DNA from: an uncultured Varibaculum sp.
GTDB taxonomy: Bacteria; Actinomycetota; Actinomycetes; Actinomycetales; Actinomycetaceae
DNA: 64,000 nt
NCBI GenBank assembly: GCA_947255165.1
Contig: CAMYFZ010000002.1
Coordinates: 1 to 64,000, forward strand
Reading direction: 5' to 3'
Within the stretch, counting starts at the first letter, position 1. Each line of letters starts with the position of its first letter. The notes below the pieces were generated by a model. The model did not search any database and had not been told where the DNA came from. It saw nothing but the letters and a program-made list of their open reading frames with translations. A program made the position numbers and the translations under genes. Positions 26,480-35,720 of this stretch are shown here, piece by piece.

Positions 26480-27250
26480 ATGGAAGCGCTACGTGTTACC
26501 GGTATGGAAAAAAGTTTCGGCACCAATCAGGTGCTGAAAGGGGTGTCCCTGACTGTCAATACCGGTGAAGTGCTAGCGATTCTCGGACCTTCTGGGTCCG
26601 GCAAGTCTACGCTTTTGCGGTGCTGCACTTTCTTAGAAGAAATGGATAGCGGCGAAATCTGCTATTTCGGGAAGCAGGCGTTAAAGAAAGAGGACGGAGT
26701 TAAGGTTTCCTCCGGCGACGAGCGCGAGTTTCGGCGCGACTTTGGGTTGGTATTCCAAGACTTTAACTTGTTTCCGCACTGGACCGTGCTACGTAATCTC
26801 ACTGATGCCCCGATAAAGGTGCAGGGGAGAGGACGCGAAGAAGCCCAGGAAACAGCGCTGGAATTGTTGAAAAGGATGAACCTGGCCGATAAGGGGCAGG
26901 CCTATCCCTCCGAGCTGTCAGGCGGGCAGCAACAGCGGGTAGCCATCGCCCGGGCGCTGGCACTAAAACCCAGGATGCTTTATTTTGATGAGCCCACCTC
27001 GGCCTTAGATCCGGAGCTAACCGGAGAGATCCTGCAGATTATCCGCTCGCTGGCGGCCGAGGAGATGACGATGGTAATCGTGACTCACGAAATGGAGTTT
27101 GCGGCCGAAGTAGCTGATCGTGCCCTCTTCATCGATAACGGGGTGGTACTGGAATCTGGGGATGCCAAGCAGCTGATCCGCAATCCTTCCCAGGAACGTA
27201 CCCGCCAGTTCCTAACTAAGCTGCGCGGACAATCTTCTTCTGGTCTTTAG
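26480..27250 (+). CDS. Polar amino acid ABC transporter ATPase
   Basis: ATPase of the GlnQ/HisP class, about 256 aa: Walker A GPSGSGKST, Q-loop VFQDFNLFPHWTVL, signature LSGGQQQRVAIARAL, Walker B MLYFDEPTSALDPEL and H-loop VTHEMEFA. The ATG at 26480 has AGGTGAGG directly upstream; a GTG at 26471 overlapping the permease stop (GTGA) is an alternative. Completes a three-gene importer starting at 24969. Confidence 0.94.
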   Translation: MEALRVTGMEKSFGTNQVLKGVSLTVNTGEVLAILGPSGSGKSTLLRCCTFLEEMDSGEICYFGKQALKKEDGVKVSSGDEREFRRDFGLVFQDFNLFPHWTVLRNLTDAPIKVQGRGREEAQETALELLKRMNLADKGQAYPSELSGGQQQRVAIARALALKPRMLYFDEPTSALDPELTGEILQIIRSLAAEEMTMVIVTHEMEFAAEVADRALFIDNGVVLESGDAKQLIRNPSQERTRQFLTKLRGQSSSGL

Positions 27251-27291
27251 TTATCCGCGCACGCAACAGGTTTCAGAGAGGAGACAGTAAG

Positions 27292-29115
27292 GTGAACGAC
27301 CCCCAGGATGGCAAGCAAGACAATCCCCCGGAAGACTCGGAGCTATCTTTTACCGGTGGCGGCGATTCCCCGATAGTTTATCCTCCCTATCCGCAGGCTG
27401 CGCCCTCCGTGCCAGTACCTGCTCCGGGACAAGGACAAGGCGGGGATTATCCCTATCCAGGAGGATACCCGCCCACACCTCCTACTTACCCCGGCGCCTA
27501 TCCCGCTCCGGGAATAAATCAGGGAGCACCGGTTCCACCCAGCTATCCCGGCAACCCCGGATTCCCTGCGCCCTCAAATCCAGTAGCGAACCCGCCCTAT
27601 CCGCCCGAACCACCCGCTCCCTATTCTGCAAACAGTCAGTTTCCGCCGGTACCACCGCAGCGAAAAAAACCGCGAAAAAACGCGGTAATAATGTTGATTG
27701 CCTTAGTTGTGGTGTTGGTAGTGGCATTGACCCTGGGCGGTATCTGGGTGTACCGACAGCACTCCACTTCTGCTTTAGAAAATGGAATTGTGCCCACCGT
27801 AACTAAAACCGTAGTGGTGATAAAAAAGGTAGAGATACCGCCAGATTTTGCCAGTGATGCCCCGGAAAATCCCTTCTGGTATCCACTTAGAATAGATGAT
27901 CGCTACACACTAGTAATTTGGTATAAATTTACGAATCAGCAGCTTGCGGGGCTGAGCTATCAGGCAGTTTCCAGTGAAAATGGCAAAAAAGTTGCTATTG
28001 CCGATACCGGAATAACTTTGCCAGTGAAAGACGGGGAAAATCTGCCGAAATGCCCAGATTCCCAGCGTTACCAGATAAAAGATAAAACCCTGCAGTGCGC
28101 GGCAGTAAAGACAGTGAAGAAGGATAGTTTTTCTATTCCCTTAACCGGGAAAGAGAGCAACGGCAAAGATTCCTCTTCCACCGCTAAAGAAAGCACCTAT
28201 AGCGTTAGCGGTGAAACCCTGGGAACGGTGGGCAATGTACGGGTGGTAGCTTATCCTTCGGCAATGCAGACCAATACCCTTTTCGGGTTAGATGCCGACA
28301 ATAAGTTGCTGTGGACGAAAACCCTAAAGGAACCCGGGCGCAGTATTTTATCTGGTGAAACCCTCTTGATTTTTAACTGGAACGAGGACGGCAAGCTTAC
28401 CAACAGTATTTACATTGGAGCTAAGAACGCTGATAAGGCAGATAGCAGCTCCGCTGGCGCCACTACCAAAAAAGATGCCATCAAGAATTTCGATTTTGCT
28501 AATACCGATTGGTTATTACCTCGCGGTTATAGCGCTCCCGAGTGCCAAGAGGATTTTCAAAATAAGCAACTGGGATGTGACAAACTAACGAACTACCGTT
28601 TAGACAAAGGCATTTATCGCTTAAACGAAAAACAGACCGAGCAGCTGCTGGCTGCTCAGGGTGGTAATGCCGCGAACTATGGAGTAGAAGATATTTTCTC
28701 GCTGCAGGCTAAAACTAGAGATAGTACCCCCGCAGATTATGCTATTGAATACGGCGATGTTAATGGAGACGGCTATTTAGACGCCGTAATTCCGGTTATT
28801 TCCATGTCTGCTTTTAACAGCGGTATGGATGTTCTTAGCACCAACTATGTCTGGTTGATGAATCCTCTTACCGGCGTCCCCGAGCAACTAGAAACTCCGG
28901 TTTATTCTGCAGGTCGTTGCGGAGAAGACTATGACCATGCAGAGTTTTCTACCGGCGGATCTAACCCGCAGCTGATTGTACACACCCTTACCTGGTCGGA
29001 TTTACCTTGCTGTGGTTGTGGCCGGGACGTTCCGAAGAAACGCAGCACTTGGCATTATGATGCTAAGCGCCACGATATGGTGTGTGACCAGGATAGCGGT
29101 AGCAAAATGGGATAA
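27292..29115 (+). CDS. Membrane-anchored secreted protein with proline-rich cytoplasmic N-terminus
   Basis: Function not recognised. The first ~120 residues are Pro/Tyr/Gly-rich (repeated YPG, PYP, PPY units), followed by a basic patch and a single helix (NAVIMLIALVVVLVVALTLGG, about residues 130-150). The remaining ~450 residues would lie outside the cell. Near residue 487-497 a DVNGDGYLDAVIP segment matches an FG-GAP/VCBS-like calcium-binding loop, and a cysteine cluster CCGCG stands close to the C-terminus. The arrangement resembles other actinobacterial surface proteins with low-complexity cytoplasmic heads. Start GTG after GAGAGGAG. Confidence 0.8.
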   Translation: MNDPQDGKQDNPPEDSELSFTGGGDSPIVYPPYPQAAPSVPVPAPGQGQGGDYPYPGGYPPTPPTYPGAYPAPGINQGAPVPPSYPGNPGFPAPSNPVANPPYPPEPPAPYSANSQFPPVPPQRKKPRKNAVIMLIALVVVLVVALTLGGIWVYRQHSTSALENGIVPTVTKTVVVIKKVEIPPDFASDAPENPFWYPLRIDDRYTLVIWYKFTNQQLAGLSYQAVSSENGKKVAIADTGITLPVKDGENLPKCPDSQRYQIKDKTLQCAAVKTVKKDSFSIPLTGKESNGKDSSSTAKESTYSVSGETLGTVGNVRVVAYPSAMQTNTLFGLDADNKLLWTKTLKEPGRSILSGETLLIFNWNEDGKLTNSIYIGAKNADKADSSSAGATTKKDAIKNFDFANTDWLLPRGYSAPECQEDFQNKQLGCDKLTNYRLDKGIYRLNEKQTEQLLAAQGGNAANYGVEDIFSLQAKTRDSTPADYAIEYGDVNGDGYLDAVIPVISMSAFNSGMDVLSTNYVWLMNPLTGVPEQLETPVYSAGRCGEDYDHAEFSTGGSNPQLIVHTLTWSDLPCCGCGRDVPKKRSTWHYDAKRHDMVCDQDSGSKMG

Positions 29116-29120
29116 TAAAG

Positions 29121-29149
29121 CGGGGCGATGACTATTAGTCATCGCCCCG
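29121..29149. terminator. Hairpin between convergent surface-protein gene and pepP
   Basis: CGGGGCGATGACT and AGTCATCGCCCCG form a perfect 13-bp stem around ATT. It sits between two convergent genes; on the minus strand it is followed by CTTTATTA, so it may work mainly for pepP. Confidence 0.65.
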
Positions 29150-29204
29150 ACTCGGCTCAGTAACAGCCGGGAGAATTCGAGGCTATCTGAGCTACCGGGT
29201 ATTG

Positions 29205-30770
29205 CTACTCGGCTTGTACCCGCGCCATCCAAGCTTCTACCTCTTCGATGGTGCGGGGAATATCTTCCGACATGCGGCGTACGCTGCCGTCTGCTTCCAC
29301 TAGCACATCATCCTCGATCCTAACTCCGATGCCTCGCAGTTCCTCCGGCAATAGTTGGTCATCTTTATGGAAGTAGAGGCCCGGCTCAATAGTGAAACAC
29401 ATACCGGGCTCTAGGGGGGCGTCCATATACATATCCCGGGCCGCTAGGGCACAGTCATGGACGTCTAGCCCCAAGTGGTGGGAGATACCATGCGGCATCC
29501 AGCGCCGGTATTCCCCACCTTCCTTTGATAGGGTCTGCTCGGCACTTACCGGCAGCAGCCCCCAGGCATCCAAGTGTTTAACCAGCGCCGCCACCGCCGC
29601 ATCATGTACATCCTTGAACTTGCAGCCGGGCTTATTAGCTTGTGCTAAACCAGCTTCACAGGCGTCGAGTACCGCGTTATACACTTTGGCCTGCACCGGG
29701 TTGAACTTGCCATTTACCGGCAAGGTGCGGGTGATATCTGCGGTATAGAGAGAATCGGCTTCCACTCCGGCATCAATCAAAATCAGATCACCTTCGTGGA
29801 CAGGTCCATCATTATCAATCCAATGCAAAGTATTGGCGTGATTGCCGGAGGCCGCGATGGTGTCGTACCCCAGACCGTTACCTTCTTCGCGGGCCCGAGC
29901 CTGGAAGGCACCCTCAATCACTCGTTCACCGCGGTGGTGCTGGATGGCGCGTGGCAGTGCCCGAATTATCGCTTCAAAACCCGATTTAGTAACCGCAACC
30001 GCGTGCTGAAGTTCTTTGACCTCGGCCGCATCCTTTTGCAGGCGCAGCACCGAAGCAGCCTCTTCGAGTTTTTCATCCCGGCCCCGCGCGTCCTCTCCGG
30101 TTGGCAGCCCGGCTTCCCGGCGTACTTTCTCTACCGCCGCCTGCACGGAAGTATCGACTTCGCGAATCACTCGCAGCTGCACTAGACCAGCGTCTTTAGC
30201 CAATAGGTCGGGGAGGGTATCTAGGGGGCGTGCCTCCAGGCCAGTCACCGCCTCCATCTGGGAAAGCGTCATCCGCGGTCCTACCCAAAACTCGCCATAG
30301 GTGGAGTCAGCATAAAATTCTTCGCTACTGCGCGGAGCTTGGGGACGGAAAAATACGATCCCGCGATGGGTGGCTGCGCCGGTATTCTCGGGGGCGTTTT
30401 CCAAGGGCGTGCCCTCTTTATCGGTCAGCGGTTCCAGGACTAGGGCAGCGTCGGGTTCTAGTTCCCCGCCTAGCCCGGTCAGATGAGCAAATGCCGAGTG
30501 TGCCCGGAAACGATAGTCACAGTCATTAGAACGCACCTTATAGTTCCCGGCGGGAATCACTAGGCGTTCTCCCTGGAACTGGGATCCTAGTTTTTGATAG
30601 CGCGCATCCAAAAAATCCCGCGAGGGGCTGGGAATAGGCTCGGGATCTTTGCGTTCCCCCCATCCGCTGCCTATAAATTCTCTAAACGCCGCAGAGCCAA
30701 TACGGCGAGAGCGGTTATTGACCCGGTCTTTTAAGGGTTGTTCCTCTGGTGCTACTAACTTTTCTTCCAT
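29205..30770 (-). CDS. pepP: Xaa-Pro aminopeptidase (aminopeptidase P)
   Basis: An M24B metallopeptidase that removes N-terminal residues ahead of proline. The N-terminal creatinase-like domain is followed by the pita-bread domain with all five metal ligands visible: Asp in LILIDAGVEADSL, Asp in YTADITRTLPV, His in GISHHLGLDVHD, Glu in TIEPGLYF and Glu in GVRIEDDVL. Length 521 aa, as usual in actinobacteria, and no signal peptide. Activity on imported proline peptides would complement the neighbouring oligopeptide transporter. Divergent from the PHP gene, 35 bp apart. Confidence 0.94.
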   Translation of the reverse strand: MEEKLVAPEEQPLKDRVNNRSRRIGSAAFREFIGSGWGERKDPEPIPSPSRDFLDARYQKLGSQFQGERLVIPAGNYKVRSNDCDYRFRAHSAFAHLTGLGGELEPDAALVLEPLTDKEGTPLENAPENTGAATHRGIVFFRPQAPRSSEEFYADSTYGEFWVGPRMTLSQMEAVTGLEARPLDTLPDLLAKDAGLVQLRVIREVDTSVQAAVEKVRREAGLPTGEDARGRDEKLEEAASVLRLQKDAAEVKELQHAVAVTKSGFEAIIRALPRAIQHHRGERVIEGAFQARAREEGNGLGYDTIAASGNHANTLHWIDNDGPVHEGDLILIDAGVEADSLYTADITRTLPVNGKFNPVQAKVYNAVLDACEAGLAQANKPGCKFKDVHDAAVAALVKHLDAWGLLPVSAEQTLSKEGGEYRRWMPHGISHHLGLDVHDCALAARDMYMDAPLEPGMCFTIEPGLYFHKDDQLLPEELRGIGVRIEDDVLVEADGSVRRMSEDIPRTIEEVEAWMARVQAE

Positions 30771-30805
30771 GCCTCCATCATGCCACGGTAATCTAAGATA
30801 GTCCT

Positions 30806-31657
30806 ATGGCGGCTGCGCGGATCGATTTACACACTCATTCTTCCTGTTCAGACGGTACTGATACCCCTGAGCAGGTGATGCTCTTGGCGGCTCAGGCCGG
30901 ATTGGATGCGATCGCCCTCACCGATCACGATACTTTCGCGGGAATAGCTGCCGCCGCCAAAATGGTTTCTCAGTGCGGTGTTACTTTAGTGCCCGGGGTG
31001 GAGCTTTCTACCTCCCATGAGGGAATCACTGCTCATCTGCTCGCCTATTTACCCGATCCCCAAAGCCCGGTGCTAAGGGAGCTATTCACAAAAACCGTGG
31101 AGGCACGCCAGCAACGGATGCGGCAAATGGTGGCACGCCTAGCTGTCGATTTCGATATTTCTTACGCGCAAGTTGCCGAGCAGGCTGGTTCCAGCCCGAT
31201 AGGGCGTCCTCACGTTGCTGATGTGTTGGTGAAGGGCGGGTATTTTCCGAATCGCAGCGCCGCATTTGAGCAGGTGCTAGCTACTTCCAGTAAATACTAT
31301 GTGCATTATCAGGCTCCCGATACTAGCTATGCGGTTCAGCAGGTAATAAAAGCCGGGGGAGTCCCGGTTCTGGCGCACCCGCGAGCCGGCCGCCGGCAGT
31401 GCCGATTCTTGTCGGCTGCTACCATCGCGGCGCTAAAAGAAGCGGGATTATTTGCTTTGGAGGCTTACCATCCGGAACAAACCTCCGCAGAACAGGCAGA
31501 AGTAAGGGAAATAGCTAAGCTGTTGGGACTGGCAATCACCGGGTCTTCGGATTATCACGGCAGCGGGAAGCCTAATCAACTCGGAGAGTGTCTCACCGCT
31601 CCCGAAGTATTCGCGGAAATCTGCGCAAAAGGGGCAGGAACACCGGTGCGTCCTTAA
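30806..31657 (+). CDS. PHP domain phosphoesterase (RNase AM / nucleoside bisphosphatase-like)
   Basis: A PHP-family hydrolase with the ordered metal motifs DLHTHSSCSDG, LTDHDT, PGVELS, LAHP and GSSDYHG. Characterised members of this short form act as 3',5'-nucleoside bisphosphate phosphatases or as 5'-3' RNases trimming RNA ends (RNase AM, YciV). The 283-aa size fits. It is the first gene of a plus-strand pair with murE, 66 bp apart. Exact substrate is inferred. Confidence 0.88.
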   Translation: MAAARIDLHTHSSCSDGTDTPEQVMLLAAQAGLDAIALTDHDTFAGIAAAAKMVSQCGVTLVPGVELSTSHEGITAHLLAYLPDPQSPVLRELFTKTVEARQQRMRQMVARLAVDFDISYAQVAEQAGSSPIGRPHVADVLVKGGYFPNRSAAFEQVLATSSKYYVHYQAPDTSYAVQQVIKAGGVPVLAHPRAGRRQCRFLSAATIAALKEAGLFALEAYHPEQTSAEQAEVREIAKLLGLAITGSSDYHGSGKPNQLGECLTAPEVFAEICAKGAGTPVRP

Positions 31658-31723
31658 TAAAAGGGAGGAGGGAGTGCTCACTTTCTTTATCGCCAGAGAG
31701 GGGTTGCTATTAGAGTAGAGGTC

Positions 31724-33304
31724 ATGACAGTAACTTTTCGAGATTTCCGTCCTAAAAATATTGCTCCGGTTTCGCTGGCGCATCTAGTGGAGGACTTTGC
31801 CACCCAAATTGATCCCGCCTGGGAAAATGTTCAGGTGCGGGGAGTGTCAATGGCTTCCGATGAGATTTTGGCAGGTGAGGCCTTTATCGCCGTAGGCGGG
31901 GCGAATGTACATGCCGCCAAATTTGCAAGCGAGGTGGAATCGCTGGGGGCAGCAGCGGTCATTACTGATGCCAAGGGTGCGGAAATTGCCAGCGACCAAG
32001 GACTGAAAATACCGGTGGTAACGGTAGCGGATCCCCGCGAAGCTGCCTCGCCCCTGGCCATCAGGGCTTTCGGTAATCCGGCCGGGAAAATGAAAACCGT
32101 AGCGGTGACCGGAACTAATGGCAAGACCACCACTTGTTTTGCTGCCAAAGCCGCTTTTGAAGCTGCCGGGCTATCCACCATGATTCTTTCCACTGCGGAA
32201 ACTCAGGTGGGGGATTTGCGGATTCAATCTGCGCGCACCACGTTTGAAGGCCCCATGTTGCAGCGGATTTTAGCCTACGGGGTAGAGCAGGGAATGCAAG
32301 CCGCGGTAGTGGAAGTCTCCGCTCACGCTCTGGCTTTAGGGCGGGTCGCAGGCATGAAGTTTGATGCCACCGGTTTTACGAATCTGCAGCATGACCATCT
32401 GGATTATTTTCACACCATGGAAAAGTATCTGGCAGCTAAAGCCCGGCTGTGCTCCAAAGAATTTACGGATTACTGTGTGATCTGCACCGATGATAAGTGG
32501 GGGCAGCAGCTGGCAGACAAATGCAACACCAATAAAGTGACAGTATCTGCCTACGATCCGGCTGCTAAAGCCGATTGGGTAGTAACCCGAAAAGTCAACA
32601 ATGTTGCCCATGCGGCCTGTGATTTTACTTTAACTGCGAAAACGGAACCGAATAGGGGACGCGAGGAAGAAGTCACCGTGGCCCTGCCCGGGGAGGTTAA
32701 TGTCCAGGACGCCGCGATTGCCTATTTAATGGTCACTGGAATTGGGATACCTGCCGAGGCCGCAAAAGCGGGCTTAGCTAGCTTGGCAGTTCCCGGACGC
32801 CTCGAAATTGTTAGTCGGCGTAATGAAGGAACTCCGTTGGTAATCAATGATTACGCCCACACCCCCGAGGCGCTGGCCTCGATTCTGCGGACTATGCAAG
32901 AGTTTACACCCGGAAAACTACACCTGGTTTTTGGCACCGATGGGGATCGCGATGCCACCAAACGAGTGCCGCTAGCAAAAGTGGCTGCTCAAGAGGCGGA
33001 CCTGCTCTGGGTGACCGACGAAAATCCCCGCACTGAGAATGCGGAGAGTATTCGCGCCGAGCTGCTTGGTGGGATTAAAGAGGAACGCCCCGGGATGAAG
33101 GACGTCTGCGAGATTACTACCTGTCGGCGGGACGCAATCCGCAAAGCCATTTTGGCAGCCGACTTGGACGACACGGTAATAATTACCGGCAAAGGCGCGG
33201 AGCCCTATCAAGAAATTGAGGGAGTTTTCCACGCCTATAATGACACCCCGGTTGCCCGCGACTGCCTAGCGGCCTATAAGAATCGCGCGCATATTCAGGG
33301 GTAA
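31724..33304 (+). CDS. murE: UDP-MurNAc-tripeptide synthetase (MurE)
   Basis: MurE adds the third amino acid of the peptidoglycan stem peptide. The Mur ligase fold is clear: GTNGKTTT ATP loop (about residues 129-136), the carbamylated-lysine region, NDYAHTPEAL, and the C-terminal FGTDGDRD and GKGAEPYQ motifs. The specificity loop reads ENPR where meso-DAP enzymes have DNPR; Arg is kept, so whether it takes DAP, Lys or Orn cannot be settled. Length 526 aa. Unusually it lies outside the dcw cluster, where ftsI is followed directly by murF. Confidence 0.92.
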   Translation: MTVTFRDFRPKNIAPVSLAHLVEDFATQIDPAWENVQVRGVSMASDEILAGEAFIAVGGANVHAAKFASEVESLGAAAVITDAKGAEIASDQGLKIPVVTVADPREAASPLAIRAFGNPAGKMKTVAVTGTNGKTTTCFAAKAAFEAAGLSTMILSTAETQVGDLRIQSARTTFEGPMLQRILAYGVEQGMQAAVVEVSAHALALGRVAGMKFDATGFTNLQHDHLDYFHTMEKYLAAKARLCSKEFTDYCVICTDDKWGQQLADKCNTNKVTVSAYDPAAKADWVVTRKVNNVAHAACDFTLTAKTEPNRGREEEVTVALPGEVNVQDAAIAYLMVTGIGIPAEAAKAGLASLAVPGRLEIVSRRNEGTPLVINDYAHTPEALASILRTMQEFTPGKLHLVFGTDGDRDATKRVPLAKVAAQEADLLWVTDENPRTENAESIRAELLGGIKEERPGMKDVCEITTCRRDAIRKAILAADLDDTVIITGKGAEPYQEIEGVFHAYNDTPVARDCLAAYKNRAHIQG

Positions 33305-33395
33305 TTCCTTTGCTGGTTACCCCCAGCGCTTAGCTCTTTCTGAGGGCGAGGCCAGACTACTGTGCCATCGGGAGGGATAATCCCAACTGACGTCG

Positions 33396-33800
33396 CTATT
33401 CTGATACCAGGTCAAAGTCGTAGCTGGCACCATCATCTAGGGTATGGCCAACGGTGCAGTACTTATCGATTTCTTCCTGGGATTTTTGCCGCAGCTGTGC
33501 TACCTGTTCCTCGCTGAGACTAGACAGATCAGCCACCATTTCTACTGTCAGATGCGAATAAGAATCACGGCGCTCGTCTTTCTTGGCGCTTACTCCCACG
33601 GTCGCGTCAAAGTCCTTACCCAAAGCGGCAGCGAATACGTGATCGGCGGAAAAAGTATGACAGGTGGCCAGCGCCAGCTGCAACAGTTCCCCGGGCGTGA
33701 ACTGGTTTTCACCCATTCCGATTTCTACTTTTGCGCCGCGACCGTTTTGTCCTACGTAGTGTTTCTTGCTTTTTCGCTGTGCCCACAAAATATTACTCAT
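33396..33800 (-). CDS. OsmC/Ohr family peroxide-detoxifying protein
   Basis: The 134-aa protein has the two conserved cysteines of OsmC-like hydroperoxide reductases, in LALATCHTFSADH (about residue 47) and DKYCTVGHTL (about residue 113), plus Glu in the PGELLQLAL helix. These enzymes reduce organic hydroperoxides with thiol donors. The gap 33801-33989 to the next minus-strand gene includes the terminator at 33921 and the probable left edge of the foreign gene cluster. Confidence 0.88.
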   Translation of the reverse strand: MSNILWAQRKSKKHYVGQNGRGAKVEIGMGENQFTPGELLQLALATCHTFSADHVFAAALGKDFDATVGVSAKKDERRDSYSHLTVEMVADLSSLSEEQVAQLRQKSQEEIDKYCTVGHTLDDGASYDFDLVSE

Positions 33801-33920
33801 GCCTTTATTGTGGCAGAAAAAGGGATAAATACAGCTTAAATAAATAATCCTGCAACCTTTGGCTTAGCAGTGATAAGGAAGTAATTTAAACATGACTGTT
33901 AGCTGACGGATTCGGGTGCT

Positions 33921-33959
33921 AAAAAGGACACCTATTCTTTTGAATAGATGTCCTTTTTT
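33921..33959 (-). terminator. Terminator at the end of the foreign operon
   Basis: AAAAAGGACA-C-CTATTC and GAATAG-A-TGTCCTTTTTT form a 16-pair stem with one mismatch and a TTTT loop, with A/T tracts on both sides, so it can act in both directions. It lies just past the stop of the last ABC gene. Confidence 0.85.
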
Positions 33960-33989
33960 GTTGTGCCGAAGGGCTGTTTTTGAATTGGG

Positions 33990-35717
33990 TCAGATGACCC
34001 AGCTCTGGCTTTCGGTCTGCAGATCCACCATGTGGGTGTACTGGCCGTTCCGGGCATAAAGTGCATCGGGTGCGCCCTGTTCGGCCACCACGCCGTCGGA
34101 CAGCACCACGATTTTGTCCGCACCGGCTACGGTGCGCATCCGGTGGGCGATGATAAGAACAGTTTTGTGTTTTATGAGCCGGGAAAGAGCCTCCTGAATG
34201 GCAGTTTCGTTCTCCACATCCAAGCTGGCGGTAGCCTCGTCCAGCAGAATGATGGGCGCATCCTTCAGGAAGGCGCGGGCGATGGAAATGCGCTGACGCT
34301 CGCCGCCGGAAAGAGCGCAGCCATTCTCGCCGATGTTGGTGTTCCACTTGTCCGGCAGCTTCTCGGCAAATTCCTCGCAGTTTGCCAGCTTTGCCGCCGC
34401 AAGGACCTCCTCGTCGGTGGCCCCCTTGCGTCCCAGACGGATGTTTTCCAGAATTGTGTTGTCAAATAGTGTCACATCCTGAAAGACGATGGAATACAGG
34501 CTCATGAGCTTTTCCGGGTCGATTCGGGAAACATCCATGCCACCCACGGTGATACGACCCTTCTGGTAATCCCAGAACCGTGCTGCCAGCCGGGAAACGG
34601 TGGTCTTGCCGCCGCCGGAGGGGCCTACCAGTGCCGTGACCTCGCCCTGCTTTGCGGTAAAGGAAACATCCCGTAGCACCGTCTCGCCGGAGTTATAGGC
34701 AAAGCCCACATGGTCGAACACGATATCGCAGCCCTGATTGGTCAGTTGCTCGCTGCCGGTCTGCAGGGGAGCGTCCAGAATCTCGTTCATCCGCCCCACA
34801 TTGGTGCGCATGGCAATGACCACCGCCAGATTCTGCAAGGCGCCCTGCATGGGGTCGTACATCCGGGATGCCGCCATCAGGAACAGAAACAGGGTCAGTA
34901 CGTCGATGCTGCCCTGCACCAGCAGCACCGAGCCGGTGAGCGCCACCGATGCGATGCCCAGCTTGAGCACCATGCCCGCAGAGGACACAAACAGCGCTGT
35001 TTCCAACTCTGCCGTGATGGACTGCTTTTCCACTGCCCGAATTTTGTCGGAAAGGCCGGACAGATACCGTTGCTCTGCATTGCTGGCTTTCAGGTCCCGG
35101 AGGGTCTCGATGTACTCCTGAATGCCGTCCGCACAGGCCATTTTCGCCGCCATAGTCTTGGCCTGTACCCTGTCCTGCACCCGGTAGCTGCCCACCACGA
35201 TGGCAGCAGATACCGGAATGACCCACAGGGCCGCCAGTGCCATCCGCCACTCAAATGCAAACAGGCTCAGGGCAATGAGCGCGGTGGAAATAAGGGAGCC
35301 GAACAGTCCGGGGATGAAGTGGGAACAGTCCTTTTCCAGCACCTCGCAGTCCGCCATGATGGTGCTTGTCAAGTCGGCAAGGTCGCGCTTGCCGAAAAAG
35401 GACAGGGGCAGCTTGCGCAGCCTCTCCGCAAGGGTCAGGCGGCGGGTGCCGCTCTCTTTATAAGTAGTAAAATAGGTGCCGTTATACTGACACCATGTGG
35501 TCAGAAAAATCAGCGCAAAGCAGCCCACGCACCCCAGCAGATAGAAGGCGGCCCTTCCGCTTGTGGAGCCTGCCAGCAGGTCTTTTACCAGAAGATACAG
35601 CAGCCCGGTGGGCAGCATGAACGCCATGTTCTGGAACGCACACGCCAAAACGCCCTTTACAAGCCCCTTTGCGCCCTCCGGGGAGCTGGCCGTGGCGTGT
35701 TGAATTTTTTCAATCAT
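33990..35717 (-). CDS. ABC exporter half-transporter (permease-ATPase), subunit 2
   Basis: A 575-aa type IV ABC half-transporter: about six N-terminal helices (to residue ~310), then an ATPase domain with Walker A GPSGGGKTT, Q-loop YSIVFQDVTLF, signature LSGGERQRISIARA, Walker B IILLDEATASLD and H-loop IAHRM. All catalytic residues look intact. The start has GGAGGGG upstream, overlapping the end of the partner gene, 3 bp away, so both subunits are made together and probably form a heterodimer. The pairing resembles siderophore/peptide-type exporters; the cargo is unknown. Confidence 0.9.
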   Translation of the reverse strand: MIEKIQHATASSPEGAKGLVKGVLACAFQNMAFMLPTGLLYLLVKDLLAGSTSGRAAFYLLGCVGCFALIFLTTWCQYNGTYFTTYKESGTRRLTLAERLRKLPLSFFGKRDLADLTSTIMADCEVLEKDCSHFIPGLFGSLISTALIALSLFAFEWRMALAALWVIPVSAAIVVGSYRVQDRVQAKTMAAKMACADGIQEYIETLRDLKASNAEQRYLSGLSDKIRAVEKQSITAELETALFVSSAGMVLKLGIASVALTGSVLLVQGSIDVLTLFLFLMAASRMYDPMQGALQNLAVVIAMRTNVGRMNEILDAPLQTGSEQLTNQGCDIVFDHVGFAYNSGETVLRDVSFTAKQGEVTALVGPSGGGKTTVSRLAARFWDYQKGRITVGGMDVSRIDPEKLMSLYSIVFQDVTLFDNTILENIRLGRKGATDEEVLAAAKLANCEEFAEKLPDKWNTNIGENGCALSGGERQRISIARAFLKDAPIILLDEATASLDVENETAIQEALSRLIKHKTVLIIAHRMRTVAGADKIVVLSDGVVAEQGAPDALYARNGQYTHMVDLQTESQSWVI

Positions 35718-35720
35718 CTC

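Noticed and set aside
33893..33915. Possible left attachment-site copy matching the sequence near 45032-45052
   Set aside because: ACTGTTAGCTGAC..GGATT resembles ACCGTTGAGTTAC..GGATT only with gaps and several mismatches, and neither resembles the tRNA 3' end.
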